A DNA stretch of 64,000 nucleotides from Runella sp. CRIBMP (GTDB lineage: Bacteria > Bacteroidota > Bacteroidia > Cytophagales > Spirosomataceae), in assembly GCF_009905605.1 (NCBI RefSeq), contig NZ_JAAAKZ010000009.1, positions 1 to 64,000 of the forward strand. Direction: 5' to 3'. Shown here in pieces: positions 1-10,000 of the stretch (positions are counted from its first letter, which is position 1; every line of letters begins with the position of its first letter). Both the position numbers and the translations under genes were made by a program. The notes beneath the pieces were generated by a model. It saw only the letters and a list, made by a program, of their open reading frames with translations. It searched no databases and was not told the DNA's origin.

Positions 1-3000
1 GGGTAGATTCGGGGCGGGATGCTTTTGGGCCGAAGAATCTGAAATTGTTGAAACTGCGGGTAAACAAATAACTCGCTCCGTACGAAATGGCATTAGGCCC
101 GCTGGCAGTGATTTGGTTCTGGATGTTGCGGTTATACATTCGGAGGCGTTGGCTGCCGTCGTCGGTGAGCCAATATTCGAGGGTCCAGTCTAATAGTAAA
201 CTGGTGGCATCGTATTGGTTTTGGCCGTACGACAGTCGCCCATCGCGGGTGATGCGGAAACGGTCGTTCAGGAATCGGTACGAAAACCGTAATTGAAGGT
301 TATTGATGGCGTTGGGGTTTGCTTCGTTAAAGTTAAGGTTCAGTCCCGAAACGCCGAGTTCTAAGTTTTCATTGATGGATGAGCCCCATTTGCTCAATTG
401 GCTCGTGACCATCTCGCTGAGGCTGTTGGTCAGTCCCGAGGCCGATTGTAACAAAATGTTGTTTTGGTCGGAAATCAATTGCCCGAAGAGCAGCATACTA
501 CTTACCTGCTGCGACAGATACTGCTCATCGCGCTTGAGGCGCTCTTCTACGGCCGTGATTTGGTACGACAAAGTAGAAGGGTATTCTTTGAACTTCAAGC
601 CATACGAAATCTGCGGAGAAAGCATTTTTTCATTTAACGAAATCATCACTTCTACGGGATAGCGCCGGGTATTGAGTTCGTTGTTGGTGGAGGTGCCGCT
701 TGTCTGAAACAGCGGTGAAAGTAAAGCACTAGAGGTATAGTTTGCTTTTACGTCGAGGGTGGCACCGTAGGGGTCGCCTGTCCACGAAATACGACTTCCT
801 TTCTGAATCTGAAATTTCTTATTGATAACGTTTTGGAGGGTAAAGAGGTAGTCCCCGTTTTGAATTTCATAGGCACCGCTCATGTTGAAATCGCCGCGCG
901 TATCTATTTTAAGGTTAATCAACCCGCGTCCGTAGGCCTTGATGGCATCGCCCGTTTGGCGGTCAAACTGGATTTCGCAATAGGCATCGGGCGTCATGTT
1001 TAACCGAAAATCCATTTTAATAATGCTTTCTTCGGCTGGTACAATCTTGTCTTTATTTGCGGCCTGTTTGTTGGATGTATCGGGCAGCGAAGAGACAAAT
1101 TGCACAAAATCCTCCGATGCTACTTCGGCGGCACCGTCGAGTGGAATGTAGATTTTTGTGCCCCGATTGCTGGTCAAATCCGCGCTGATTTTGAAGTTGT
1201 TTATAGGGCCAAAAATTTCCATTTTCCCCGTGGCGTAGGCACTCCCATAAAACAGTTCATTGTCTCGAATGGTGGTATTTAGGATTTTGAAATTACGCAT
1301 ATCAGCATCAAAACCCAGCGAGAACTTGTTGAAACTATCGTGGTAGACACCGCCTCGCAACGTAGCGGTATTGCCTTCGGGGTCGGTCAGGCGTAAATTC
1401 CGGACGCGAATGTCACTTTCGCCGAAGTACACTTTGTCTTCAAAGGAAAACACCGCTTTGAGGTAATCAAATGTAAGGCGACCCTGCTTTACATCAACCG
1501 TTCCATCCAGTACCGGCGCAGTGACAGGGCCTGTGATAGAAACGGCCCCCACGGCGCGTCCGCTCAAATCCGAAACCAAACCGCGCGCAAAAGGTTCAAG
1601 CAGTTGTAGGTTGGTTTCGCTGAAATTGGCCCTTAATTCTAATTCGTTGTTGGCTTGGTTGGGGGTGTAAGTGCCAGTAATAGAAAGTTCACGTTTGGCT
1701 TTTGAATCCAGATGAATATCCACGTGGAGGTGCTTGTCGATGGGGTCCCATTCGCCGTCGCCGGTGAGGTTGCCCATCAAAAAATTATTGTAGGTCAGCT
1801 TCTGTACGTCGGCCTTGGTGTCAAAAATTAGCGTCCGGTACAAATCCCGCATCGTAACAGTTCCGTTGACGGTACCTGCCAGATTGACGTTGATAAGGGG
1901 CGTTAGGTTAGTGAGTTCAAAGTTACGGGTTTCAAACGAAAGTGTTTTGGTTGAGTCGGTCGAGATCTCACCGTTCAGCGCTAGGAGTTGGTCCTTTCCG
2001 TTGGGTTTTAGATTAACGTTGCTCAACGTAACATTTGGCCCCATGATGGTGATGAGATTGTTGGGGTCTACGTTCCAGTCTTCTTCCAGCAAACGGAGTT
2101 TCGATTTTCTGAATTGTAAATAAAGATAATCGCCCACAAACCGAAGTTCGCCGTTGAGTGTAGCGCGGTTAGACATGTTTTGTTGGCGCAGACTACTTCT
2201 GAAATTGATGTGGTCGGTTTCCCACGCGGCCTCAAGGGCCAGTTTTTCGGTGGGGGCAATGCCCACCAATTGTTGTTTCTCCGAATTTATAATGGCCGAC
2301 GCCAGCACCTCGGGGCTATTGGTAAATTTAGACGTGTTGAGGTCAAGCTCTGAATTGTAAAAGGAGTTATTGCCGATTTTGAGGGTATCAAACTGCCCGG
2401 TCATTGAAAAAATGGACGTATTGTCAACGGTAAACACCCCCTCGGCCGTAGAGCCGTTGGATACGTAGCCGTCGGGGTAGAGAAAGGCCAGCAATTGATC
2501 CATTTTTTTTGCGCGGATGCGGTAGTCAATGCTGTACCGTTGCCAAAAAGGCTGCTTGCGCTTTTTGTCCTCGTAGTATTGGAGCCGCGCGCCTTCGTCG
2601 CCGAAGAAATACATTTGGTATTCATCAAACAACTGCGCCAAATCGGCCACGGCTTTGGTAGGTTGGAAAACACCCTGCGCCTGAAAATTGAAAAACTCGG
2701 AAGAGATAAACAGACGACGGAGGCCATCGGTCAGGCGAGAATCAACCAGGAGGGTATCTACCACAATGTTACGCTTTTTGAAAGTGGCGTAGCTATTCAG
2801 AAATTTAGCCCGTCCCACGATTTCATCCATCGTGTTTCCTTCCAAATCCACGTTTAGTTCGGTATGAATCATGAGCGAGTCGTTCATGAATTTGAGCGCC
2901 CGAAAGTCAGCCCGCTGAATAAACCCCTCGGCGTGGTAGACGTATTTGGGTTTTGAGAAATCAAATGCTCCGTCTACATCCGCAATGAGGTTGGAGTCTT

Positions 3001-4516
3001 TGACGATGACCGAACCCTTGAAAAACTTATTTTGAAGCGTTCCGTTGAGAAACACGTTGCGGTAGTCATAATTATTGTAGCGGAAGCGTGGCAAGCGTCC
3101 GTTGAGGTTGAGAGAGGCGGTTTTGAGCGAGAAGCCTTTGCCGCTGATTTTGCCGTTGAGGTCTATCTCCGAAAAATCGTCGTCGTCAACTAGCTTGCCT
3201 AGGTCAAAATTATGCGTGTTGATGTCGGCCGTGTAGGTCGGGATTTTGGCGGCTAGGTTCATTTCCAGTTCTTTCACCGTCACTTGTCCTAAGGCCGTTT
3301 TGAAATCGCCGTTGAGCTTAAACTTGTCGATAGTGCCGTTATATTTTCCCGAAAAATCAACTACCCCAAATTTCTGAACCAAGTCATTAAACGATTTTTC
3401 GGGGTAATATTGGCGTAAATCGGCGGCGTCAACGCGGGTATTTTGGAGGTCAAAGGCCATCACCGATGTTTCAAACTCGGTCACGCCCTTAAAGCCAATG
3501 TCGCCGCGCAACACGCTATTTTTTCCAAACCGTAAGTTTGTTTCGGACAAACGGAAATTGTTGACCGTGCCCACAAAATTGCCGTTGGCGTGCCAGGTTT
3601 CGTCGAGGGTAAAAAGATAATCGGCAAACCAGCCCAAATCTTCGGAGCGCACGCGGGTACTGTCTAAGTGTGCCCGCATCAGGATTTTTTCGTTAAAATC
3701 GCCAAAAGCGGCGGGCGAATCGTAGTTGAAAGAAATATAGTTGCCAATCACCGAATTTCCGATGCGTGCGTACAATTGGGCCAATTCCAACTTGGTACGA
3801 CAATACAACACTTTGCTGTCCAGCTCTTTGATGGTGAGGTTGGTGCGTTTATCGAAGGTGCGTAAGTTCTGAACTTTCAGGGCGATGGTGTCCCCCAAAA
3901 CTAGAAAATTCTTGGCTTCTCCGTTGATACTTTTGAGGGTAAAGTGGTTATAGTCAAAGGTTTTGCCCTGCATTGGTTTTTCGCGTGGGTCGTCCCACCG
4001 AAAAGAGCCGTCGATGAGGTGAACCTGTTTGATGACAAAAGGTACGTTTTGATCTTTTACGCCAGGGGCATTGGGGTTGGCCGTTAGCTCTTCAATGCGG
4101 GCAATGAATGCATCAAGGTTTAATTCTCCCGTTTTAGGATTCTTTACGAGCCATACCGAAGGTTTGTAAAGTGTGGCTTCGTCGAGGGTGGTGCCAAAAG
4201 TCTTCTTACCTTTGCTGAAAATAAGGGACCAAAAATCGTGATTAATATCAATGCGGGCTACATCAATCATCGGGCGACCGTTACGGTCCAAAATGGTGAC
4301 ATCTTCCAACGAAACGGCATCAAACCACTGGACGTTTACGCGGCCTACGGAGGTGGGGTGCTGGAGCTCTTTGGAAAGCCATTTGGCCACGCGGTTGACC
4401 ACTTCGGTTTGTATTGCTGGAAACTGGATGCCCAATATCACTACTTCTGTCAGCAGCATAACCGCGACAAGCAGGATAAAAATGGCATTGCCTATGTACC
4501 AGAGGAAACGTTTCAT
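1..4516 (-). CDS. TamB-like translocation/assembly module protein (3' end beyond window)
   Basis: The minus strand reads open for 1505 codons from an ATG at 4514-4516 to the left edge, so the C-terminal end is missing. The protein starts MKRFLWYIGN followed by one hydrophobic segment (about residues 5-25), an inner-membrane signal anchor. The rest is a very long repetitive beta-rich chain with recurring patterns such as LNGKISG, GTVNGTVTM and TLDVKAN. This layout, and the C-terminal part with motifs such as LLFGQLISD, is that of the TamB (DUF490) family. These are periplasm-spanning proteins linked to outer-membrane protein insertion or phospholipid transport. The gene is divergent from tsaD across 95 bases. 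The family call is from overall architecture and is firm; the exact cargo is unknown. Confidence 0.88.
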   Translation of the reverse strand, partial: MKRFLWYIGNAIFILLVAVMLLTEVVILGIQFPAIQTEVVNRVAKWLSKELQHPTSVGRVNVQWFDAVSLEDVTILDRNGRPMIDVARIDINHDFWSLIFSKGKKTFGTTLDEATLYKPSVWLVKNPKTGELNLDAFIARIEELTANPNAPGVKDQNVPFVIKQVHLIDGSFRWDDPREKPMQGKTFDYNHFTLKSINGEAKNFLVLGDTIALKVQNLRTFDKRTNLTIKELDSKVLYCRTKLELAQLYARIGNSVIGNYISFNYDSPAAFGDFNEKILMRAHLDSTRVRSEDLGWFADYLFTLDETWHANGNFVGTVNNFRLSETNLRFGKNSVLRGDIGFKGVTEFETSVMAFDLQNTRVDAADLRQYYPEKSFNDLVQKFGVVDFSGKYNGTIDKFKLNGDFKTALGQVTVKELEMNLAAKIPTYTADINTHNFDLGKLVDDDDFSEIDLNGKISGKGFSLKTASLNLNGRLPRFRYNNYDYRNVFLNGTLQNKFFKGSVIVKDSNLIADVDGAFDFSKPKYVYHAEGFIQRADFRALKFMNDSLMIHTELNVDLEGNTMDEIVGRAKFLNSYATFKKRNIVVDTLLVDSRLTDGLRRLFISSEFFNFQAQGVFQPTKAVADLAQLFDEYQMYFFGDEGARLQYYEDKKRKQPFWQRYSIDYRIRAKKMDQLLAFLYPDGYVSNGSTAEGVFTVDNTSIFSMTGQFDTLKIGNNSFYNSELDLNTSKFTNSPEVLASAIINSEKQQLVGIAPTEKLALEAAWETDHINFRSSLRQQNMSNRATLNGELRFVGDYLYLQFRKSKLRLLEEDWNVDPNNLITIMGPNVTLSNVNLKPNGKDQLLALNGEISTDSTKTLSFETRNFELTNLTPLINVNLAGTVNGTVTMRDLYRTLIFDTKADVQKLTYNNFLMGNLTGDGEWDPIDKHLHVDIHLDSKAKRELSITGTYTPNQANNELELRANFSETNLQLLEPFARGLVSDLSGRAVGAVSITGPVTAPVLDGTVDVKQGRLTFDYLKAVFSFEDKVYFGESDIRVRNLRLTDPEGNTATLRGGVYHDSFNKFSLGFDADMRNFKILNTTIRDNELFYGSAYATGKMEIFGPINNFKISADLTSNRGTKIYIPLDGAAEVASEDFVQFVSSLPDTSNKQAANKDKIVPAEESIIKMDFRLNMTPDAYCEIQFDRQTGDAIKAYGRGLINLKIDTRGDFNMSGAYEIQNGDYLFTLQNVINKKFQIQKGSRISWTGDPYGATLDVKANYTSSALLSPLFQTSGTSTNNELNTRRYPVEVMISLNEKMLSPQISYGLKFKEYPSTLSYQITAVEERLKRDEQYLSQQVSSMLLFGQLISDQNNILLQSASGLTNSLSEMVTSQLSKWGSSINENLELGVSGLNLNFNEANPNAINNLQLRFSYRFLNDRFRITRDGRLSYGQNQYDATSLLLDWTLEYWLTDDGSQRLRMYNRNIQNQITASGPNAISYGASYLFTRSFNNFRFFGPKASRPEST

Positions 4517-4611
4517 GGCCGCGCTGCGGATAGTCAGTTAAAAGCTTTTTTATGAATAACCCATTCACACTTAACCCTTAACAGATAACAATTAACAAAT
4601 ATTCAAGCGAA

Positions 4612-5613
4612 ATGACAACTATATTAGCCATAGAATCTTCGTGTGATGAAACCTCGGCGGCCGTAATTTCTAACGGACAACTACGCTCCAACATTGTAGC
4701 CACGCAGGTGATTCATCAAAAATACGGCGGAGTCGTGCCCGAACTCGCCTCCCGCGCGCACCAGCAGCACATCCTGCCAGTGGTCGAAAAAGCACTTGAA
4801 GATGCAAAAGTAAGCAAAAAAGACCTTAATGCCATCGCTTTTACGCGCGGCCCAGGGCTTTTGGGGGCATTATTGGTCGGTGCTTCTTTTGCCAAAGCCC
4901 TGGCTTTGGGGCTAAAAGTGCCCTTGATTGAAGTACACCACATGCAGGCGCATGTGCTGGCGCATTTCATTGAAGCGCCTTGTCCTGTCTTTCCGTTTTT
5001 GTGTTTGACCGTGAGCGGAGGACACACCCAAATTGTGTTGGTACGTGACGCACTCGACATGGAAATCATCGGCGAAACGCAAGACGACGCCGTGGGGGAG
5101 GCTTTTGATAAAACCGCAAAGCTGCTCAATCTTCCCTATCCGGGCGGGCCATTGGTGGATAAATATGCCCAACAGGGAAACCCACTCGCGTTTCCGTTTC
5201 CTTTGTCTGAAATGCCTGGGCTCAATTTTTCCTTCAGCGGAATCAAGACCTCCATTTTGTATTTTTTGCAAAATAAAGTGAAAAATAACCCGCAATTTGT
5301 GGAAGAAAACATGGCCGACATTTGTGCGAGTGTGCAGCATACCTTAATCAAAATGCTGTTGCAAAAACTGCGCAAGGCCGCTAAACAAACGGGGATTTCG
5401 GAAATTGCCATTGCGGGAGGAGTTTCGGCCAATTCGGGCCTGCGTAATGCATTGCTCGAAACAGGGCAGAAAGAGCATTGGAATGTATACATCCCTCGTT
5501 TTGAGTACTGCACCGACAACGCTGCCATGATTGCCATGGCAGCCCACTTTAAATATTTAAAAGGAGAATTTTCTGAACAAACCATCAGTCCGATGCCAAG
5601 AATGGCATTTTAG
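4612..5613 (+). CDS. tsaD: tRNA N6-adenosine threonylcarbamoyltransferase TsaD
   Basis: This protein transfers the threonylcarbamoyl group to A37 of ANN-decoding tRNAs (the t6A modification), working in the cytoplasm with TsaB and TsaE. Its 333 residues match the usual length. Visible marks are the N-terminal ESSCDET motif (residues 8-14), the metal-binding HMQAH motif (H110 and H114), SGGHTQIV (135-142) in the nucleotide-binding core, and the C-terminal YCTDNAAM with metal ligand D302. The ATG at 4612 is the only sensible start, since the conserved strand TTILAIESS follows at once. It appears monocistronic, with a strong hairpin about 130 bases downstream. Confidence 0.97.
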   Translation: MTTILAIESSCDETSAAVISNGQLRSNIVATQVIHQKYGGVVPELASRAHQQHILPVVEKALEDAKVSKKDLNAIAFTRGPGLLGALLVGASFAKALALGLKVPLIEVHHMQAHVLAHFIEAPCPVFPFLCLTVSGGHTQIVLVRDALDMEIIGETQDDAVGEAFDKTAKLLNLPYPGGPLVDKYAQQGNPLAFPFPLSEMPGLNFSFSGIKTSILYFLQNKVKNNPQFVEENMADICASVQHTLIKMLLQKLRKAAKQTGISEIAIAGGVSANSGLRNALLETGQKEHWNVYIPRFEYCTDNAAMIAMAAHFKYLKGEFSEQTISPMPRMAF

Positions 5614-5740
5614 CCCATTTTTAGCAACTTTTTTTCGGGGAGAGAAATCAATTTTAATGGGCCTTAGGCAAGAAATCGAATGGTACAGCGTTAGTACGGC
5701 AAGACTTGAGTTTACTTCTTGTCTATGTACAATTAGTTGA

Positions 5741-5776
5741 AAACCCCGCAGTTTATAATCACTGCGGGGTTTTTTG
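5741..5776 (+). terminator. Rho-independent terminator after tsaD
   Basis: A 12-bp perfect stem (5741-5752 with 5761-5772) encloses an 8-base loop. The right arm runs into a T tract. It lies about 130 bases after the tsaD stop. Confidence 0.85.
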
Positions 5777-5831
5777 TGCACAATTTTTTTAATCAAATAA
5801 GGCTACAAAATAAGGGCAAAGAAAAAGATTG

Positions 5832-5930
5832 ATGTTTGGGTATATTATGCTTTTTGTAATGTTGTTTGGGGCAGCGTTAGATAAGGCAAATGCTCGCGAT
5901 GGCTTGAATATTAATATACAAATTGGTTAA
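5832..5930 (+). CDS. Doubtful 32-codon ORF, signal-peptide-like with NINIQIG tail
   Basis: An ATG at 5832 opens 32 codons. The product has a hydrophobic stretch (MLFVMLFGAAL), a signal-peptidase-like AxA site (ANA) and the tail RDGLNINIQIG before TAA. An exported peptide is possible. More likely, in my reading, it is the surviving 5' end of a secreted-protein gene, because many Bacteroidota exported proteins begin their mature part with a NINI-G type strand. No ribosome site is visible. Real expression is uncertain. Confidence 0.2.
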   Translation: MFGYIMLFVMLFGAALDKANARDGLNINIQIG

Positions 5931-6340
5931 CGTATATAGTATAGAGTTAGGTTGGTATTGTTTTCAAAAAAACTGTTTCAGTGTGGTATACATTGAGTAC
6001 AAATAAAAAGCTTATGAGGGGGAAAGACGTAAGAAGCATGGTATAGAGACTATTTGTTGGTTTGAGTAAATATTTAAAATTTGCTTGAATACAATGTTTT
6101 AAAGCAATGGCTTGACAGTATTTTGGATAGGTAGGTACGATGGAATAATAGAATGTTTGAAGTGTAATTTTAGGGTAAGTTTTTGATGGTCAGGATATTT
6201 TCCTGACATAACTTCAAACTTAAATTTTGATAACTTGATAAATTATTGCGTTTAATATACTAATTTTAGTTCATTAGTTATGTCCTATTATAGGCGCGTT
6301 CGGGTTAAAGAAAAATTATACGTATAATTCTCAACTTGTT
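5931..6340. other. AT-rich intergenic stretch
   Basis: I see no gene here. It holds one small inverted repeat, GTCAGGA at 6189-6195 with TCCTGAC at 6201-6207 (5-base loop), of unknown role. The composition is clearly more AT-rich than the flanking genes. Confidence 0.5.
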
Positions 6341-6604
6341 ATGAAAAATGAATTTGTTTGTTTGCCAATTACCGATTTATTAAAATACGGGAGTCATGCT
6401 GTAAATCGGGGTAATTTGTCTGGAAAAGACGTTTGGGTGTTGAAAGATAATCAACAAAACCCCGTTGCGCATCAATACATTGAAGAAGGAAAACTTCCCT
6501 TTCAGGATGTATATTGTGTACTGGAAAAAGATGCCTTGACGAGCCCTAAAAGTCATAAATTATTAATAAAAGCTTTTCTGGCAGGCTGCTTGTTTTTAGA
6601 CTAA
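6341..6604 (+). CDS. Hypothetical protein, 87 aa
   Basis: I do not recognise this family. The 87-residue product starts MKNEFVCLPITDLLKYG and has ordinary soluble-protein composition (mixed charged and hydrophobic residues, and the segment GKDVWVLKDN). There is no signal peptide or clear membrane helix. It sits alone in a 1.4 kb AT-rich gap between the tsaD terminator and the hybrid kinase, with no clear ribosome site. The protein-like residue use makes it more plausible than a chance ORF, but it could be a recently acquired or decaying gene. Confidence 0.5.
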   Translation: MKNEFVCLPITDLLKYGSHAVNRGNLSGKDVWVLKDNQQNPVAHQYIEEGKLPFQDVYCVLEKDALTSPKSHKLLIKAFLAGCLFLD

Positions 6605-7001
6605 TAAGGTAAAACCTAAGGGGGAGCCTAAAAGATCACATCTATAAACTACATTTTTTTACCTAGTCAGGTGAATCATTCTTTGGGTATTGGTGGTATG
6701 GTCGTTAACGAGTTGATGATAGCTAATGTAGGTTTCAAGATAGTTTGTTAAACAAAAGTTGGTCAGTAACCTGACACAATTTTTTCAGGAAACTTATTAG
6801 AAATATATCTTCTTGTCATTACTTTTGTCTGGCCACCCATTATCATGGGGTGTAATCAGTATATTTGAAAATGTGCCTTCCCATCATTTTTAGATTGGCT
6901 CTTTTTTAATTCAAATTGTTTCTTGGAATAATATCAATCAGTCTGGCTGTGCCCCAGCTCTTGATAATGAAATCTAACTTGCGAGAACTCAAAAACCATA
7001 A
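6605..7001. other. Intergenic region upstream of the hybrid kinase
   Basis: About 400 AT-rich bases with no ORF I would support. A short inverted repeat GTCAG-TAAC-CTGAC lies at 6762-6775. I found no convincing TAnnTTTG promoter close to the kinase start. Confidence 0.4.
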
Positions 7002-10000
7002 ATGGAGAACTTACCAGTACCCTTAAACGAGAGTGAACGATTAAAAGCACTTAAGAATTATCGAATCTTAGATACACTACCCGAAGCTGAATTTGACCGG
7101 CTCACCGAGTTGGCCTCTATGATATGCGGTACTTCTATATCGCTTGTTTCGTTAATTGACGAAGACCGACAGTGGTTTAAGGCTAGGACTGGTCTTGGCG
7201 TAACCGAAACGGATAGAAGTCTAGCTTTTTGTCAGTATGCTATCATGGGTACTGAGATTTTTGAAGTCGAGGATGCAACACTGGATGAGCGTTTTAAAGA
7301 TAATTCTCTAGTAACCTCCGATCCCAACATTCGTTTTTATGCTGGATATCCACTGACAGACCCCAATGGTTATGCTTTGGGGTCGCTTTGTGTAATTGAT
7401 GATCACCCTGGGAAACTTACTGAAAAACAGCAACGGTCTCTGCAATTGTTGGCCGAGGTTGCGATTTCATTGATTGTGGAGCGACGAAACAGGGAAGAAC
7501 AGGCGCATTTTGAAAAACTTTTTAACTCTTCCAACGACCTGATTTGCGTAGCGGGCACAGATGGCTATTTCAAACGGGTTAATCCCGCTTTTCAACAAGT
7601 ACTTGGCTGGGATGATCGCTACCTGTTAGAAACTCCTTTTGTTGAATTTGTTCACCCCGACGATATAGAAACCGCACAAGCTCAATTAGCTAAATTGGCG
7701 CAAGGAGAAATGACGGGGAGTTTTAGCTATCGATTTAGGACCAAAGAGGGAAACTACAAACACTTGGAATGGGCTGCTACGCCCGAACTTTCTACCGAAA
7801 GTATTTTTGCCATCGCGAGGGATGTTTCGGCGGAAAAAGAAAAGGAATTAAAACTCAAACTTAGTGAAGACCGGTTCAGAGCATTTTTTGAGAATTCGCA
7901 AGGGTTGATGTGCACCCATGACCTAAAAGGTAATTTTATCTCGGTCAATGAAGCGGGGGCGGGTATTTTGGGTTATACAGTAGCCGAAATCCAAAGCATG
8001 AGCCTGTATGATATTGTGCCAAAAAATGCCCAAGAAGCCCTGACAAGCTACCTCCAAACCATTGCAAAGGACGGAAAATCCAATGGATTGATGCATACGC
8101 TGGACAAAAACGGCTCGCTGAGAATATGGATATTTAATAACATCCGGGAGAAAGGCGCAGATGGTGAGTATTATGTGATTGGCAATGCACTTGACATCAC
8201 CAAAAGGCATCAATTGGAAGTAGATTTAAAACAAACCACAGAAATGCTCGAACAAACCAACCAAATAGCCCGAGTGGGTGGTTGGGAGCTTGATTTGGTG
8301 AAAAATAAAATATTCTGGTCGGATGTTACCAAAGAAATCCATGAAGTAAGCCCCGACTTTGAGCCTGATGTAACCACGGCAATCAATTTTTATAAGGAGG
8401 GGATTAATCGAACTAAAATCATCGAGGCATTTACGAAAGCAGTTGAAACGGGAACTTCCTACGACCTCGAATTGCAAATCATTACTGCCAAGGGCAACGA
8501 GCGTTGGGTCAGGACATTGGGGAATGCTGATTTTGAAAATGGGAAATGCCGACGGATATTCGGAACGTTTCAGGACGTTGATGTTCAGAAAAAAGCCCTT
8601 ATCGAAACCAAACGTTCCCAAAAGCTCCTCAATGATGTACTCCAGTCGGCGTTGGAGGTGGGTATTATTGCAACGGATGTCAACGGAATGATTACGCTCT
8701 TCAATACGGGTGCCGAACGAATGCTAGGCTATCAGGCAGAAGAGCTTATTGGTAAGCAAGACCCCTCCATCATCCATGATTTGGAGGAAGTTCAGCGGCG
8801 TGGTGAACAATTGAGCCTTGAGTACGGACAGACCATTAAAGGGTTCAGGACGTTTGTTCATAAAGCCGAACTGGAGGGCTCTGAGCAAAGAGAGTGGACG
8901 TATATCAAAAAAGATGGTACACGAATCCAGGTTTCTTTGGTCGTTCATCCTATCCGCGACAATGAGGGAATCGTCATTGGTTTTCTGGGCGTCGCTATTG
9001 ACATCACCGACCGTAAAAAAACCGAGCAAGCCCTATTTATCGAAAAAGCCCGACTGCTTGCGTTTGTGGAGCACGCACCAGCGGCGGTAGCCATGTTTGA
9101 TAGAGATATTCGTTACATTGCCGTGAGCAACCGTTGGATGGAAGAGTATCAACTAAACGGTCGGAATGTGGTGGGATTGAGTCACTACGAGGTTTTTTCA
9201 AATATATCGCAAGAGTGGAAAGACATACACAGCCGCTGTCTTTTGGGAGCGGTAGAAAAGAATGATGAAGATCAATGGCGGCCCGAAGGATGGGACCACG
9301 ACCAGTTTTTGCGTTGGGAGGTGCGGCCGTGGTATCAGTTTGATGGCTCGGTGGGCGGACTCATGATGTTTACCCAAGATATTACCGAGATATGCCTACA
9401 ACGGGAAGAATTGAAAAAAGCCAAATGGCAAGCAGAGCAGGGAAGCGTGGCAAAGTCGGAATTTTTGGCCAATATGAGCCATGAAATCCGGACGCCGCTT
9501 AATGGGGTCATTGGTTTTACCGATTTATTACTCAAAACAACACTCAACGAAACCCAGCAACAGTACCTTTCGATTGTCAATCAATCAGCCAACTCGTTGT
9601 TGTCGATTATCAATGATATTCTTGATTTCTCAAAAATAGAGGCTGGAAAGCTGGAACTTGACATTGACAAATGCGACCTCTTCGAAATCGGTAGCCAAAC
9701 GGCCGACATCATTACCTATCAGGCCCAAAGTAAAGGATTGGAGATGTTGTTGAATATTTCGTTAGACCTTCCCCGCTTTATTTGGGTTGACGAAGTACGA
9801 CTAAAACAGGTACTGGTGAATCTGCTGAGCAACGCCGTTAAATTTACCAAAGAAGGGGAAGTGGAGCTGAAAATTGAACCCCTAACCGACGTAACCCAAG
9901 AAGAGGTAACGCTACGGTTTGAGGTGCGCGATACGGGCATTGGGATTAAGCCCGAAAAGCAAGAGAAAATATTTGAGGCCTTTTCGCAGGAAGATGCCTC

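Noticed and set aside
303-4555. Many plus-strand ORFs antisense to the TamB-like gene (for example 303-662 and 2495-2857)
   Set aside because: The minus strand is one continuous 1505-codon frame with TamB-like architecture, while the plus frames have no coherent domains.
5931-7001. A riboswitch or structured RNA in the AT-rich gaps
   Set aside because: Only short stems of 5-7 bp are seen and none matches a riboswitch family I know.
8226-8621. 131-codon minus-strand ORF
   Set aside because: It is antisense to a PAS domain of the kinase and has no plausible product.
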